Shown: positions 1 to 7,458 of the stretch, one piece after another
How positions within the stretch are numbered: position 1 is the stretch's first letter
Layout: each line of letters starts with the position of its first letter
Source of the DNA: a virus
Direction: 5' to 3' (one strand)
Length of the DNA stretch: 24,787 nt
IMG/VR virus record: IMGVR_UViG_3300031578_000313
Location: 1-24,787 of that record
Notes under the pieces: generated by a model
What the model saw: the letters and a program-made list of their open reading frames with translations, nothing else
What the model was told of the DNA's origin: nothing
Databases searched by the model: none
Position numbers and translations under genes: made by a program

Positions 1-1000
1 TCGCCGCCTTACCACCCGTTGCTTTCATCCAACCGCTTCTCAAGGCGTTCAGGAACTTACTTCCAAACTTTGTTTTGCCTAACAACTTTACTGGTACGCC
101 CGTAATAGCTTGCCCCGCCGTCTCTGAAGCGGCCTCGATAGTAATATCACCCCATGCCTTAGCGAAAGATGTGGCCCACCCTTCCTGCTCCGCACCGAGA
201 ACCTGGGCTTGTACTTGTCTTGTCGCCGCCTTCTCCACTACCCTGGGAGTCAGTCCTAAAGTTGCCCTAGTAATCGCACCACCCGTCCAGCCCATACCCT
301 TAAGGGCTATTCGACCGACCTTAGTCTTTGCGTATTTTTGCAACAGCTTCGTACCTGCCTGCTGAGCAGCTTCGCTCCCGATACTCGCCAGGCCGCCCGT
401 CATTGCAAACTCCGCCATCCACGTAGGAAGGTTCAAAAGCCCCTTGGCTACTTTGCCGCCGAATGTATATCCCTTCTCTTGTTGTTCCTGAGTGCGTATC
501 CACAAATCTTCGATAAGTTTAGCATCTGCTTCTTTTGTAGTGAATGACGGCGGCCTAATCCCTTGAGCACCAGGAGCAAGCCCCCCTGGTCGGGTCGGCT
601 GTTTATAATCAAACCCGCTCCGTAGTCGCTGTGCAGCATCAAGGTATAGTAATTGCTCCGCAGCCCCAACAATTCCACCGACACCGGGTATATATTGAGC
701 ACCTTTCGCCGGACGGGTAAATTCTTCTTTGGCTGACTCCATAAATCCAATAGGTTTTTCCCAACCTCCGGTTGCACCTTTTCCTCGGAATGTACCACCC
801 TTGCCACCTGGAAAGAGTACCTTGCTCTCCGTTACCTCTTTATGCTCTCCGGCGATAAGTGAATCTACGAAGTCCTGGTTAATACTGCTTTTTTTGGGGG
901 GAGTGAAATAATCTTGTGGGACTGGCGGGCCTACAAGTTCAGGCTCTAAGGTGGCAACGTTCCCATTAAGCTCTTTTATAAAATCACGATTTATCGCCAT
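1..1000 (-). CDS. Large virion/ejection-type protein, N-terminal 333 residues (C-terminus outside window)
   Basis: An uninterrupted reading frame opens with ATG at 998-1000, one base after the stop of the upstream gene, and is still open at base 2, so at least 333 residues are encoded. The SD is weak, which suggests translational coupling. The N-terminus is polar with a QDYFTPP motif (residues 29-35) resembling motifs in the two upstream proteins. From about residue 175 it becomes Ala/Gly-rich with amphipathic helical stretches (GGKVAKGLLNLPTWMAEFAM and similar) that could insert in or span a membrane. Position after the tail hub and two other internal-type proteins fits a large ejection or internal virion protein. 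No catalytic motif is visible in this part; an enzymatic domain further on cannot be excluded. The function is inferred from position and composition, not homology. Confidence 0.8.
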   Translation of the reverse strand, partial: MAINRDFIKELNGNVATLEPELVGPPVPQDYFTPPKKSSINQDFVDSLIAGEHKEVTESKVLFPGGKGGTFRGKGATGGWEKPIGFMESAKEEFTRPAKGAQYIPGVGGIVGAAEQLLYLDAAQRLRSGFDYKQPTRPGGLAPGAQGIRPPSFTTKEADAKLIEDLWIRTQEQQEKGYTFGGKVAKGLLNLPTWMAEFAMTGGLASIGSEAAQQAGTKLLQKYAKTKVGRIALKGMGWTGGAITRATLGLTPRVVEKAATRQVQAQVLGAEQEGWATSFAKAWGDITIEAASETAGQAITGVPVKLLGKTKFGSKFLNALRSGWMKATGGKAA

Positions 1001-1001
1001 A

Positions 1002-1886
1002 TCATGCTAACCCGAGCGCCTGCTGAGCGGTCTGCTGAATCATTGAAAAGGCTTTGTGAAGATTAGATTTATTGAGTTTCTTTGTTTTCCACAACTCTAT
1101 TATCTTTTTCATAAGTTCCGGGTCGCCCTCGTATTCTTCTCTCATATCCACATCCGGCAATGCCTTCTGCATCTCCTCAAGTGTGGCCATATCATCGACA
1201 TTCGATATTCCCATTTGTGGATAAGACTTTTTCACGTTTGATTCCGGCACGACCTCGGTGGGGGCCTGGAAGTAATCCCCAAGGCGGTCGAACATTCCCT
1301 CGTCAGGCTTTGGGGGCAAAAAATCCTCAAACCTGTCGTGTTCTAAAGGCTGGAAATACTCCGTCGCCGATTTGGATGTCTCTACTTCAGGCTTAGTTCT
1401 TCCGGCAGTTCCCTTTCTACCTAAGATTTCCGGGACCTCTTTCGTCCGGAGATATTCAGTTGGGGCTTCGTATTCTTTTGTCGGAGTTGACTTCATCCTA
1501 CCAAGTACCGACTTTTCAGCAGCATCGAAATAAGCGGCTGTTTCCGGAGTCATTTCTTCTTCTAAGAATTTATCTTTAGCAGCTCGTATCTTGCCCAGGT
1601 CTTCAGAACCCTTGACGTAAGGGTCTTCACCGCGGCCACCATAATAACCTTCCCCTCTATCCAGTGAATCTTTTCGCGCCCTTGCGAGTTGCCTTTGAAC
1701 TCTCTCGCTTTTGACAAACTGCTCCATCTTCTGTCTATTTGCTTGCATATCCGCTTGATGTTGTTCTTCGGCAAGTTGCATTTGCTTGGCTCTGCCAGGT
1801 TGCAAAGCTGTTACGCCACCTGATATAAAGTCGCCAACAGGCTTGAATATTGAAGTTGCAATATCTCGAAAAAAATCTTTTGCCAT
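1002..1886 (-). CDS. Putative internal virion / DNA-ejection protein
   Basis: 294 residues from the ATG at 1884-1886, chosen because AGGAG sits 7 bases upstream; the longer frame to 1973 runs back into the previous gene. Residues 1-30 hold a short amphipathic stretch (FFRDIATSIFKPVGDFISGG), residues 33-75 are a charged Gln/Lys/Arg-rich probable coiled coil, and the rest is acidic and low in hydrophobic core. Three related motifs TEYL (143-146), TEYF (175-178) and GDYF (203-206) punctuate the disordered-looking middle. It starts 19 bases after the preceding gene and ends one base before the next start. Small helical proteins placed after the tail genes in podoviruses are often ejected with the DNA; that role is an inference here. 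Confidence 0.82.
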   Translation of the reverse strand: MAKDFFRDIATSIFKPVGDFISGGVTALQPGRAKQMQLAEEQHQADMQANRQKMEQFVKSERVQRQLARARKDSLDRGEGYYGGRGEDPYVKGSEDLGKIRAAKDKFLEEEMTPETAAYFDAAEKSVLGRMKSTPTKEYEAPTEYLRTKEVPEILGRKGTAGRTKPEVETSKSATEYFQPLEHDRFEDFLPPKPDEGMFDRLGDYFQAPTEVVPESNVKKSYPQMGISNVDDMATLEEMQKALPDVDMREEYEGDPELMKKIIELWKTKKLNKSNLHKAFSMIQQTAQQALGLA

Positions 1887-1905
1887 TATGTATCTCCTAT
1901 TTTGT

Positions 1906-2796
1906 TTATGGGCTTGGGGTAGCCATTCCCTGACCAAGTCCACTAAAGAAACTGGATGCCGCAGAATACCCAAGTCCCGGACCCGTGCTCATTCCTGAGC
2001 TTGAGCTGTAATTCATGTTTAGAAGCGATAATAGGATTTGTAAATTTTCGGGGTCCGTGAGTTGGTTGGCCTCGGCAAACTTCATAATCTCATCTTGCAA
2101 TTCCATCTGTGCCTGGGTCTGCTCGGCTTGCCCGAACCCGAATATTTGACTTAGACCACTGACTTTGGAAGCAGCTATTGCGAGATTATTCTTAATCTCC
2201 TGGGCCGGGATCTGCCCGAAGGCCATTGCCGGAGAAAGTGTCGCCAAGCTCCTGTCCGCCTTACCTTCGGCGAGGGCCTGGTTACTCTGAAGAACGTCCC
2301 ACTCAAGACCTGACCTTTGAGTACCGAGCCAGTCGGCGGTGTCCTTGCGGGCCTTGGATTGTTCCTGGCTCCTCGCCGAGCCGAAGAACCCCGGTCCCGC
2401 AAAGTCCTCCGAAATACCCGGTATGGTATCTTCGCGTAAGGTCTTCATTGTCGGGTCGTAAACCGCACCCCTGAAGTAATCCGCAGTTTCCTCTCGGCCA
2501 ATAGGTTTGGCCCCCATCTCTCCCGACAAGAGCCCCTTGGCCGCCGCGCCGGTTTCAGCGAATAGTGGAGTGCCCACCGTCTCAGGTGTGGAGAAATAGT
2601 CAACGAACTTTCCCGCGCCCGTTAAGGACTCCTGCTGTAAAGTCGAAAACGGAGTAACCCTCGATTCGGGATACACCTCCGTACCTTTGCCAAGCGTAGG
2701 CAGGTATGTTTCCAGCGCTTTGTCAATACCTGCTCGTTGTTTTGCAGTCTTGGTATCACTCGTCTGCTTGCTGCCACCCGAATCGAAACAACCCAT
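1906..2796 (-). CDS. Putative ejection / internal virion protein
   Basis: 296 residues, ATG at 2794-2796 with AAGGAG 7 bases upstream, one base after the GNAT stop codon. The N-terminus (MGCFDSGGSKQ) has the short hydrophilic Gly/Ser-Cys start often seen in podovirus DNA-transfer or internal proteins. The body is Ala/Gly/Gln-rich and predicted helical (about residues 135-255), ending in a Gly/Ser-rich tail (SSSSGMSTGPGLGYSAASSF). DYF motifs occur at 66-68 (VDYFSTPE) and 106-108 (ADYFRG). No enzyme motif is seen. Order (tail hub, small proteins, GNAT, this, another helical protein, giant protein) fits the ejection-protein block of podovirus genomes. Confident as a gene, moderate on function. 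Confidence 0.83.
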   Translation of the reverse strand: MGCFDSGGSKQTSDTKTAKQRAGIDKALETYLPTLGKGTEVYPESRVTPFSTLQQESLTGAGKFVDYFSTPETVGTPLFAETGAAAKGLLSGEMGAKPIGREETADYFRGAVYDPTMKTLREDTIPGISEDFAGPGFFGSARSQEQSKARKDTADWLGTQRSGLEWDVLQSNQALAEGKADRSLATLSPAMAFGQIPAQEIKNNLAIAASKVSGLSQIFGFGQAEQTQAQMELQDEIMKFAEANQLTDPENLQILLSLLNMNYSSSSGMSTGPGLGYSAASSFFSGLGQGMATPSP

Positions 2797-2797
2797 C

Positions 2798-3262
2798 TTA
2801 TAACTCCTTTATATATGAAGTCTCGAACTTCCTAAATCCAATTTTCTCATAGAACCGGCATAGGCGGTCGTGCATATCCGATGCCAAACAGCTTGCGTTA
2901 AAAATTATATGACTGCAACCGTGTTGTTTCGCCCATTGCCTGGCCGCCCTAATCAAGAGCATAGTGCCGTGCCCCCTTTTATTATCCGACACAAACCAAT
3001 AATGTTCTTCTGCTATCCTTTGATTACCGAGTGGACTGTCAAAGCTAAAGATTCCCATATAGCCCACCACTTTGTTTCTTTTCATTAAGAGTAACAAATC
3101 TGCATCGTCCTTCTCAATCAAACCGGCCAAATCCGAATAATGTATTTGAGGAACCAGCTCTATCCCAAAGCCCTCTCCCTTACATTCTTCTTTCCATTTC
3201 AAAGCTAATAGCTTTAACTCTTCAATATCATCAATTACATTTGTGGCCTTACGAACTTTCAT
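2798..3262 (-). CDS. GNAT-family N-acetyltransferase
   Basis: 154 residues from the ATG at 3260-3262, preceded by AAAGGA; a TTG at 3292 would give 164 residues but has no SD. The acetyl-CoA pyrophosphate-binding signature of the GNAT fold is clear: NKRGHGTMLL at about 94-103 (R/Q-x-x-G-x-G/A), preceded by the beta-4 strand HYWFVSD, and followed by a C-terminal FYEKIGF strand (137-143) typical of motif B. Length is normal for a single-domain GNAT. It overlaps the F5/8C-like gene by 14 bases and is followed after one base by the first ejection protein, so it is co-expressed with virion genes. Phage GNATs at this position are known, but the substrate (virion protein, host protein or small molecule) cannot be told from the sequence. 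Confidence 0.88.
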   Translation of the reverse strand: MKVRKATNVIDDIEELKLLALKWKEECKGEGFGIELVPQIHYSDLAGLIEKDDADLLLLMKRNKVVGYMGIFSFDSPLGNQRIAEEHYWFVSDNKRGHGTMLLIRAARQWAKQHGCSHIIFNASCLASDMHDRLCRFYEKIGFRKFETSYIKEL

Positions 3263-4052
3263 TTTTCCTTTGGAGTTGCTCATATCTATCAACGTCTGTT
3301 GTCATTGCGAACAGGGTCTGTATATCTTGATAATGCTGGTCTAAAATCTTCTTTATGGCCCTGCCCATGTCCTTTTCAGGTATCCTGGGGACAGCCCTGC
3401 TCACCATTCCGGCCAGCTCACTCTCCGACCTGAGCGGCCCTGTAGTATAGACCGACCCTACCCCGTGAAGAGTCGCTGTCATCGCCAAAGTAGCAGGTGT
3501 AACTGTTATATAGTCAACTACTACCGTAGGAGCGTGCAGAGTAGCTGTCATAGCTAAAGTGGCAGGTTTGACTGTTACATCCTGCGTTGCTTCCCCGTAA
3601 ACATCGAAGATAGGGTAGTAATCTGGGTAGGAATATAATCCAAAGTTAAGATGATTCCATGAAGCATCCTCAGTGTCAATTATCTCAACTTTTACAAATC
3701 GCCCACTTTTATCTGTAGTATCGACCTCTACCCAAGCGTAATCGCTTTTATCTTGCCAAGTGCTAATTCCAGAAGCTACTGCGGCTCCCCAAGCTTCAAT
3801 ATTATCAGAAACATATATATTTAAGTCAATGGGGTCATCACTTGAATATGAACGGCCTCTCACTTTCTGGACATTATAAGTCTGCCCTAAGTCAACTATG
3901 AAAAAATGTGTATGGGTAGTATAACATTCCCAAAGATTCGTTCCACCAAGGGCACCAGCCACCTGGCCAGCTGCTTCTTCATAGCAAAAAGCGACACCAG
4001 CCCCACCAGCCATCAAATGAGAACTGTTTATCCCTAACCAATCAGCGGCCAT
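3249..4052 (-). CDS. F5/8C (discoidin)-like virion protein with duplicated C-terminal repeat
   Basis: 267 residues, ATG at 4050-4052 with GGGAGA upstream. Residues ~15-155 look like an F5/8 type C/discoidin (CBM32-like) jelly-roll: FFIVDLGQTYNVQKVR (50-65), a strand with NIYVSDN (78-84), then GRFVKVEI (117-124) and the closing FDVYGEA strand (149-155). Such folds bind carbohydrates, and in a phage tail locus they suggest a receptor-binding or virion-decorating role. Two tandem 23-residue repeats follow, each with PATLAMTATLH (163-173 and 186-196). The C-terminus is a charged helical tail (RIPEKDMGRAIKKILDQHYQ). It overlaps the GNAT gene. The domain call is from pattern recognition only. Confidence 0.82.
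   Translation of the reverse strand: MAADWLGINSSHLMAGGAGVAFCYEEAAGQVAGALGGTNLWECYTTHTHFFIVDLGQTYNVQKVRGRSYSSDDPIDLNIYVSDNIEAWGAAVASGISTWQDKSDYAWVEVDTTDKSGRFVKVEIIDTEDASWNHLNFGLYSYPDYYPIFDVYGEATQDVTVKPATLAMTATLHAPTVVVDYITVTPATLAMTATLHGVGSVYTTGPLRSESELAGMVSRAVPRIPEKDMGRAIKKILDQHYQDIQTLFAMTTDVDRYEQLQRKNESS
3465..3602 (-). repeat. Tandem 69-bp imperfect repeat coding PATLAMTATLH units
   Basis: Two in-frame units of 69 bases (3465-3533 and 3534-3602) encode the 23-residue repeats of the F5/8C-like protein. The PATLAMTATLH core is identical in protein but differs at several synonymous positions in DNA, pointing to an old duplication kept by selection on the peptide rather than a recent slip. Confidence 0.8.
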
Positions 4053-4103
4053 CGGGGTTCTCCCTGCTCAATAGATACTTTACATAAATGATAATCTTCA
4101 TGT

Positions 4104-4517
4104 TTAAACCGTGGCCAGTGTGACGATTCCGCTCGCGTGCCATTGTAGAGTGAAAGTGCCAGCCGTTACCGATTTCTCAGCACCGAAATCAATCGAAAAA
4201 CACAAATCGTCAGTAGCAACGGTATCGTCCCAAATAACTGCGTGCCAGGCCGAGAAGGTCGCAGTTGTCCACGCAAGGTCGGTCGCATCGAACTTGGTAG
4301 TCGCACCCTGCGTTACCCCCTTACCGGCCAAAGTCCCGCCACCAGCAGTGTAGCCCGTCCCGGATATTTGGTTGGTATCCACGTCACCGATAACATTGTG
4401 CGTAGTCGTAAACGAATGGCTGTCGTCAAGGAGCATTACCTTGATAGTGTCGGCCTCCATATCGACTATCTTGTTCATCAGGTTGGCTTTCCACCTGTCG
4501 TAAATTCCACTTGCCAT
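4104..4517 (-). CDS. Small phage structural protein (tail/virion-associated type)
   Basis: 137 residues, ATG at 4515-4517 with AAGGAAGG upstream. The composition and order of segments (an N-terminal helix, TIKVMLLDDSHSFT, the GTGYTAGGGTLAGKGVT turn-rich strand, DLAWTTATFSAWHAVIWDDT, then a beta C-terminus) match a widespread family of small beta-rich phage proteins found near tail genes. I recognise the pattern but know no assigned biochemical role. It lies 15 bases after a 59-aa gene and 51 bases before the F5/8C-like gene, inside the tail block. A structural or assembly role is inferred from this setting. Confidence 0.83.
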   Translation of the reverse strand: MASGIYDRWKANLMNKIVDMEADTIKVMLLDDSHSFTTTHNVIGDVDTNQISGTGYTAGGGTLAGKGVTQGATTKFDATDLAWTTATFSAWHAVIWDDTVATDDLCFSIDFGAEKSVTAGTFTLQWHASGIVTLATV

Positions 4518-4532
4518 AAATATTTCCTTCCT

Positions 4533-4712
4533 TTATCCCAATTTCGGTTTCGGTGCCGCTATTTGCAGGCATGGTACGTGAACGGTGCAATCCATACCGC
4601 CGTTTGCGTTTGGTGTTTCTTCCGACCAGCACTCGCCGACCATGTGACCGTCCTCGTCAACATCAATCAGTTTATCTCCGACCTGCACATAGTTTTTGCC
4701 GTCAATTATCAT
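4533..4712 (-). CDS. Small hypothetical protein (59 aa)
   Basis: A 59-residue frame starts at ATG 4710-4712, sharing one base with the tail-hub stop (TAATG), with AGGGGAAG upstream, and ends at TAA 4533-4535. The protein begins MIIDGKNYVQVGDKLIDVDE and ends with a Lys/Pro-rich tail (AAPKPKLG); it has two acidic beta-like segments and three Cys. No family is recognised. It fills the gap between the hub and the 137-aa structural gene exactly and has its own SD, so it is probably real. Translation is likely coupled to the hub gene. Confidence 0.72.
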   Translation of the reverse strand: MIIDGKNYVQVGDKLIDVDEDGHMVGECWSEETPNANGGMDCTVHVPCLQIAAPKPKLG

Positions 4713-6400
4713 TACACTTCCCCTTCTAATTGAGGTTCTATCAACTCATAATTTGAATATTGGAAATCGTCACCGTCCGCATTAGTGAGCCTGAACTGTA
4801 TTTTCTTTGAAGTAACCCATATAGTGAACTCGTATGTAACGAACTCGCTCGTAAGGACTTGTTCGGCGAAGGCCGTCCAGCCGGTAGATGTCGTCTCGAA
4901 ACTGGCCGTTCTGTAGGATACGACAATCCCAGTACCCTTAGCCGTTACTCTTATACCCGGCCAGAGCTTATTCTTTGAAGGAACTTCGAGGTCATAGACT
5001 TCGGTGATGTGCCTCGCCGGAACAGCAACTGTGTCGTCTGTGGTTAAATCCGAATCGAATTGATAGACGTATCCCGCCGAGTCGCCCAATACCAGACTTT
5101 CATCCGTTAATTCTTCCTGTAGAATCTGGCGATAAGTCGTGCCCGCAGTAACGGCAGCGGCGTAAGTGGTAGTTAAGGTTTGGGCCTCTCGATAAGAAGC
5201 ACCGGCGAAATAGCTCGAAGCCCCTATCAAGGAAACCGAAGTAATCCCCCCCGTTGTCGTAGGCCACTTATGAAGGAAGTCCCGCTTCATCCATGACCCG
5301 GTTTTTATATCAACACCATAGCCCTGGGTAATGTACTCTTCGCCGTTCGGTACTATGTAAATCCAGAGTCGTGAATTTTCAGCACCCATATAAATCCAGC
5401 AGCGGTTCTTAAAAACGGGGTCAAGGTCTCTCTGAAGGTAATGCTGAATGTTCTTACCTATCATCTCGATATTTGAACCGCCCCCGTAAGCGTAGATGTT
5501 ATAGTCATTTCCTACAAAGTAATGGACGTTGTTCTTCGAGTAGAGAAGGTGGGCGGCCAAAAGACCCAAATTCGGCAACTCAATATCAAGCTCGAAGACC
5601 CTCGTGCCTCCTACATGAGTCAATGACCATATAGAGTTGTTCTGATATTGAATCCACTGAGCGCCTAACAGGGCTCCCCAGATATTATGCCCACCGGCAT
5701 CTAAAAGGTCTCTATAACCTGAACCCGTCCCCTTCCAGGTTTCGAGCTTACCGGCCATCGGCCAGCGAATGCGCTGGTTACAATCTATTAGATTTCCGTT
5801 GGCGTCCGCCTCTTTTGCACTTATGAGTATAGGCCGGTTATAAAACGCACCCACCTGTAAGGCGTAATGCTTGGTAATACCACTATCGACGTGATGGTAG
5901 CCGTCCGCTCCCACAAGGTCGGCGAAGTACGTCTCGTATTTACCCGCCCATCTCTGAATAGGAGAAATTCCCGTATTGACAAGGCAGTGATGATACCAGT
6001 CGTCACCCGTCCCGTTAAGGGCAATGCCGTCCGTATGAAGGATTGCCACCATACCCATTGGGTTGTGGATATTGCCCTGCAAGGCCACGCCGGATTGTGT
6101 AATATCGTCCCACTCGCCATTTACATAGTCCCGCTTAAAAATCTTGTCCTTCGTTACAGCCAAGAAATGCTGGGTCTTGTCAAGCTCGGTATAGCTACCT
6201 AATAAGAGGATGGCATTGCCACTATCAAGCGGCAAAGAGTCTGCTTCTACCTGACTAAAGCCATAAGGCGTCTTAACAGTACCTCTCGAATACAAGACGT
6301 TCTGGGAGCCGTCCGCCGCCGAACCTCTCAGTAACTCGGTGGCATCCCGTTTGGTCGCGTCAAAGCCCCGGTCAACTTGTTTTGTTAAAATATCTGGCAT
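4712..6400 (-). CDS. Tail hub / DNA-stabilisation protein (P22 gp10-like beta-propeller)
   Basis: 562 residues, ATG at 6398-6400 overlapping the upstream stop by one base (TAATG). The sequence is a succession of beta-strand blades with aromatic-Gly turns, e.g. LLGAQWIQYQNNSIWSLTHV, YFVGNDYNIYAYGGGSN, RLWIYIVPNGEEY, and a GVDIKTGSWMKRDF blade, followed by a C-terminal beta domain from ~residue 465. This layout and the N-terminal part (DILTKQVDRGFDATKRDATELLRG) resemble the gp10-type tail-hub proteins of short-tailed phages, which plug the tail below the adaptor and keep packaged DNA in. P22 gp10 itself is slightly shorter. Its place two genes after the adaptor supports this. Homology search would settle the family. 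Confidence 0.8.
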   Translation of the reverse strand: MPDILTKQVDRGFDATKRDATELLRGSAADGSQNVLYSRGTVKTPYGFSQVEADSLPLDSGNAILLLGSYTELDKTQHFLAVTKDKIFKRDYVNGEWDDITQSGVALQGNIHNPMGMVAILHTDGIALNGTGDDWYHHCLVNTGISPIQRWAGKYETYFADLVGADGYHHVDSGITKHYALQVGAFYNRPILISAKEADANGNLIDCNQRIRWPMAGKLETWKGTGSGYRDLLDAGGHNIWGALLGAQWIQYQNNSIWSLTHVGGTRVFELDIELPNLGLLAAHLLYSKNNVHYFVGNDYNIYAYGGGSNIEMIGKNIQHYLQRDLDPVFKNRCWIYMGAENSRLWIYIVPNGEEYITQGYGVDIKTGSWMKRDFLHKWPTTTGGITSVSLIGASSYFAGASYREAQTLTTTYAAAVTAGTTYRQILQEELTDESLVLGDSAGYVYQFDSDLTTDDTVAVPARHITEVYDLEVPSKNKLWPGIRVTAKGTGIVVSYRTASFETTSTGWTAFAEQVLTSEFVTYEFTIWVTSKKIQFRLTNADGDDFQYSNYELIEPQLEGEV

Positions 6401-7458
6401 TATAATATATAATCAATCTTAATTCTGTAAATCTGTCCTTGGAAGTTAGCTCCCACACTGGCAAATACTACATTTGTATCATTAAAGCTGACAGATATTG
6501 AATTGTCTGCTGAGGAAGCAGCATAAGATTCAAAAACCTGAGCACCTCCACCACTATTCTTCATCGCCACAGAACAAGCCAAGATTTTTGTTGCTCCTGA
6601 TGTTACACTATGAGCTACAGATGTAGAGGCATCAGCATCAAGTGTTCCGGTAAAAAACTTTGTAAACACTGCGGTTCCAGTACCATTAACAGTAGGATAA
6701 CCATGAGCTTTTCCGAACGCTTTAATACTTTGCTGACTTGCCACTTTAGTAGCAGAATCCGAATCCATCGCATCTTCGTCAAGAAAACCGCCGTTAGTCG
6801 TTTCGTAACTCGTAGGGTCGATATTGCCGGTAACGTCAAGTGTGCCGCCCACAGTGCCCGTACCGCCAATAACAGTGTTTCCGGTAGCCCCTGCTACGGT
6901 AAACTTATTGGTGTTAATCGTAATATCGGAAGTGGATGAGCCGATTAAATCGTCATCTGCTCCGAGATTGACATGGTTGTTAAATGTGCTCTCCCCTGTT
7001 ACTGCAAGAGTACCGGCAAATGTGCGATTGGACGCTAATAGTACCGCAATTATTTCAGTTGATATTGGTGTCCACGTTGGAGTAGTTGCCGTTAGGACGT
7101 TAAACTGGTTATCCGGGTCAGCATTTGAATCAAACCACAAAGACCCTAAATCGCCGGAATCGAAAGCATCTCCGTTTACCTGTGTAGTCGGCTCAGCGTC
7201 TTGAAAGAAAGCCCTGGCCGAACCCTGCTTATGCACTCCGCCCGCCGAGCTGGTAGCAAGTGTTTCGTGCTCCTTGTTTATACGCGCAGCCACACCTTTT
7301 CTAAGGTCGTAAATCTCCTTGTAGGCGTTGCCGTGGGGCTGGTCGATGTCAGGTGATGCAACGTCCCACTTGGTTCCGTCCCAGGGGTCATGGGTTCCCG
7401 CAAAGCACAAAACAACACAAAGCAGAATCGTAATAATCACAATCGTTTTTTTAACCAT
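6400..7458 (-). CDS. Tail-fibre-like protein with N-terminal signal-type segment
   Basis: 352 residues from ATG 7456-7458, chosen because GAGGAG lies 7 bases upstream; a TTG further up has no SD. Residues 1-20 form a textbook signal-like sequence (MVKK then a run of I/L/V/C, ending FAG before THDPW), with no lipobox. After a charged linker with coiled-coil character (about 45-70) comes a fibre-like region of Thr/Ser/Gly-rich beta repeats (NRTFAGTLAVTGESTFNNHV, TNKFTVAGATGNTVIGGTGT) of the kind found in phage side fibres, then DSDSATKVASQQSIKAF, a common fibre neck motif, and a beta C-terminal domain. It overlaps the adaptor gene by 8 bases. The signal-like start is unusual for a virion protein assembled in the cytoplasm. 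Confidence 0.83.
   Translation of the reverse strand: MVKKTIVIITILLCVVLCFAGTHDPWDGTKWDVASPDIDQPHGNAYKEIYDLRKGVAARINKEHETLATSSAGGVHKQGSARAFFQDAEPTTQVNGDAFDSGDLGSLWFDSNADPDNQFNVLTATTPTWTPISTEIIAVLLASNRTFAGTLAVTGESTFNNHVNLGADDDLIGSSTSDITINTNKFTVAGATGNTVIGGTGTVGGTLDVTGNIDPTSYETTNGGFLDEDAMDSDSATKVASQQSIKAFGKAHGYPTVNGTGTAVFTKFFTGTLDADASTSVAHSVTSGATKILACSVAMKNSGGGAQVFESYAASSADNSISVSFNDTNVVFASVGANFQGQIYRIKIDYIL

Noticed and set aside
448-807. Minus-strand 119-codon frame
   Set aside because: Out of frame inside the continuous 1-1000 gene that runs off the left edge; the long frame has motif links to its neighbours.
4242-4733. Plus-strand open frame of 163 codons
   Set aside because: Antisense to three minus-strand genes with good SDs; composition looks like a shadow frame.
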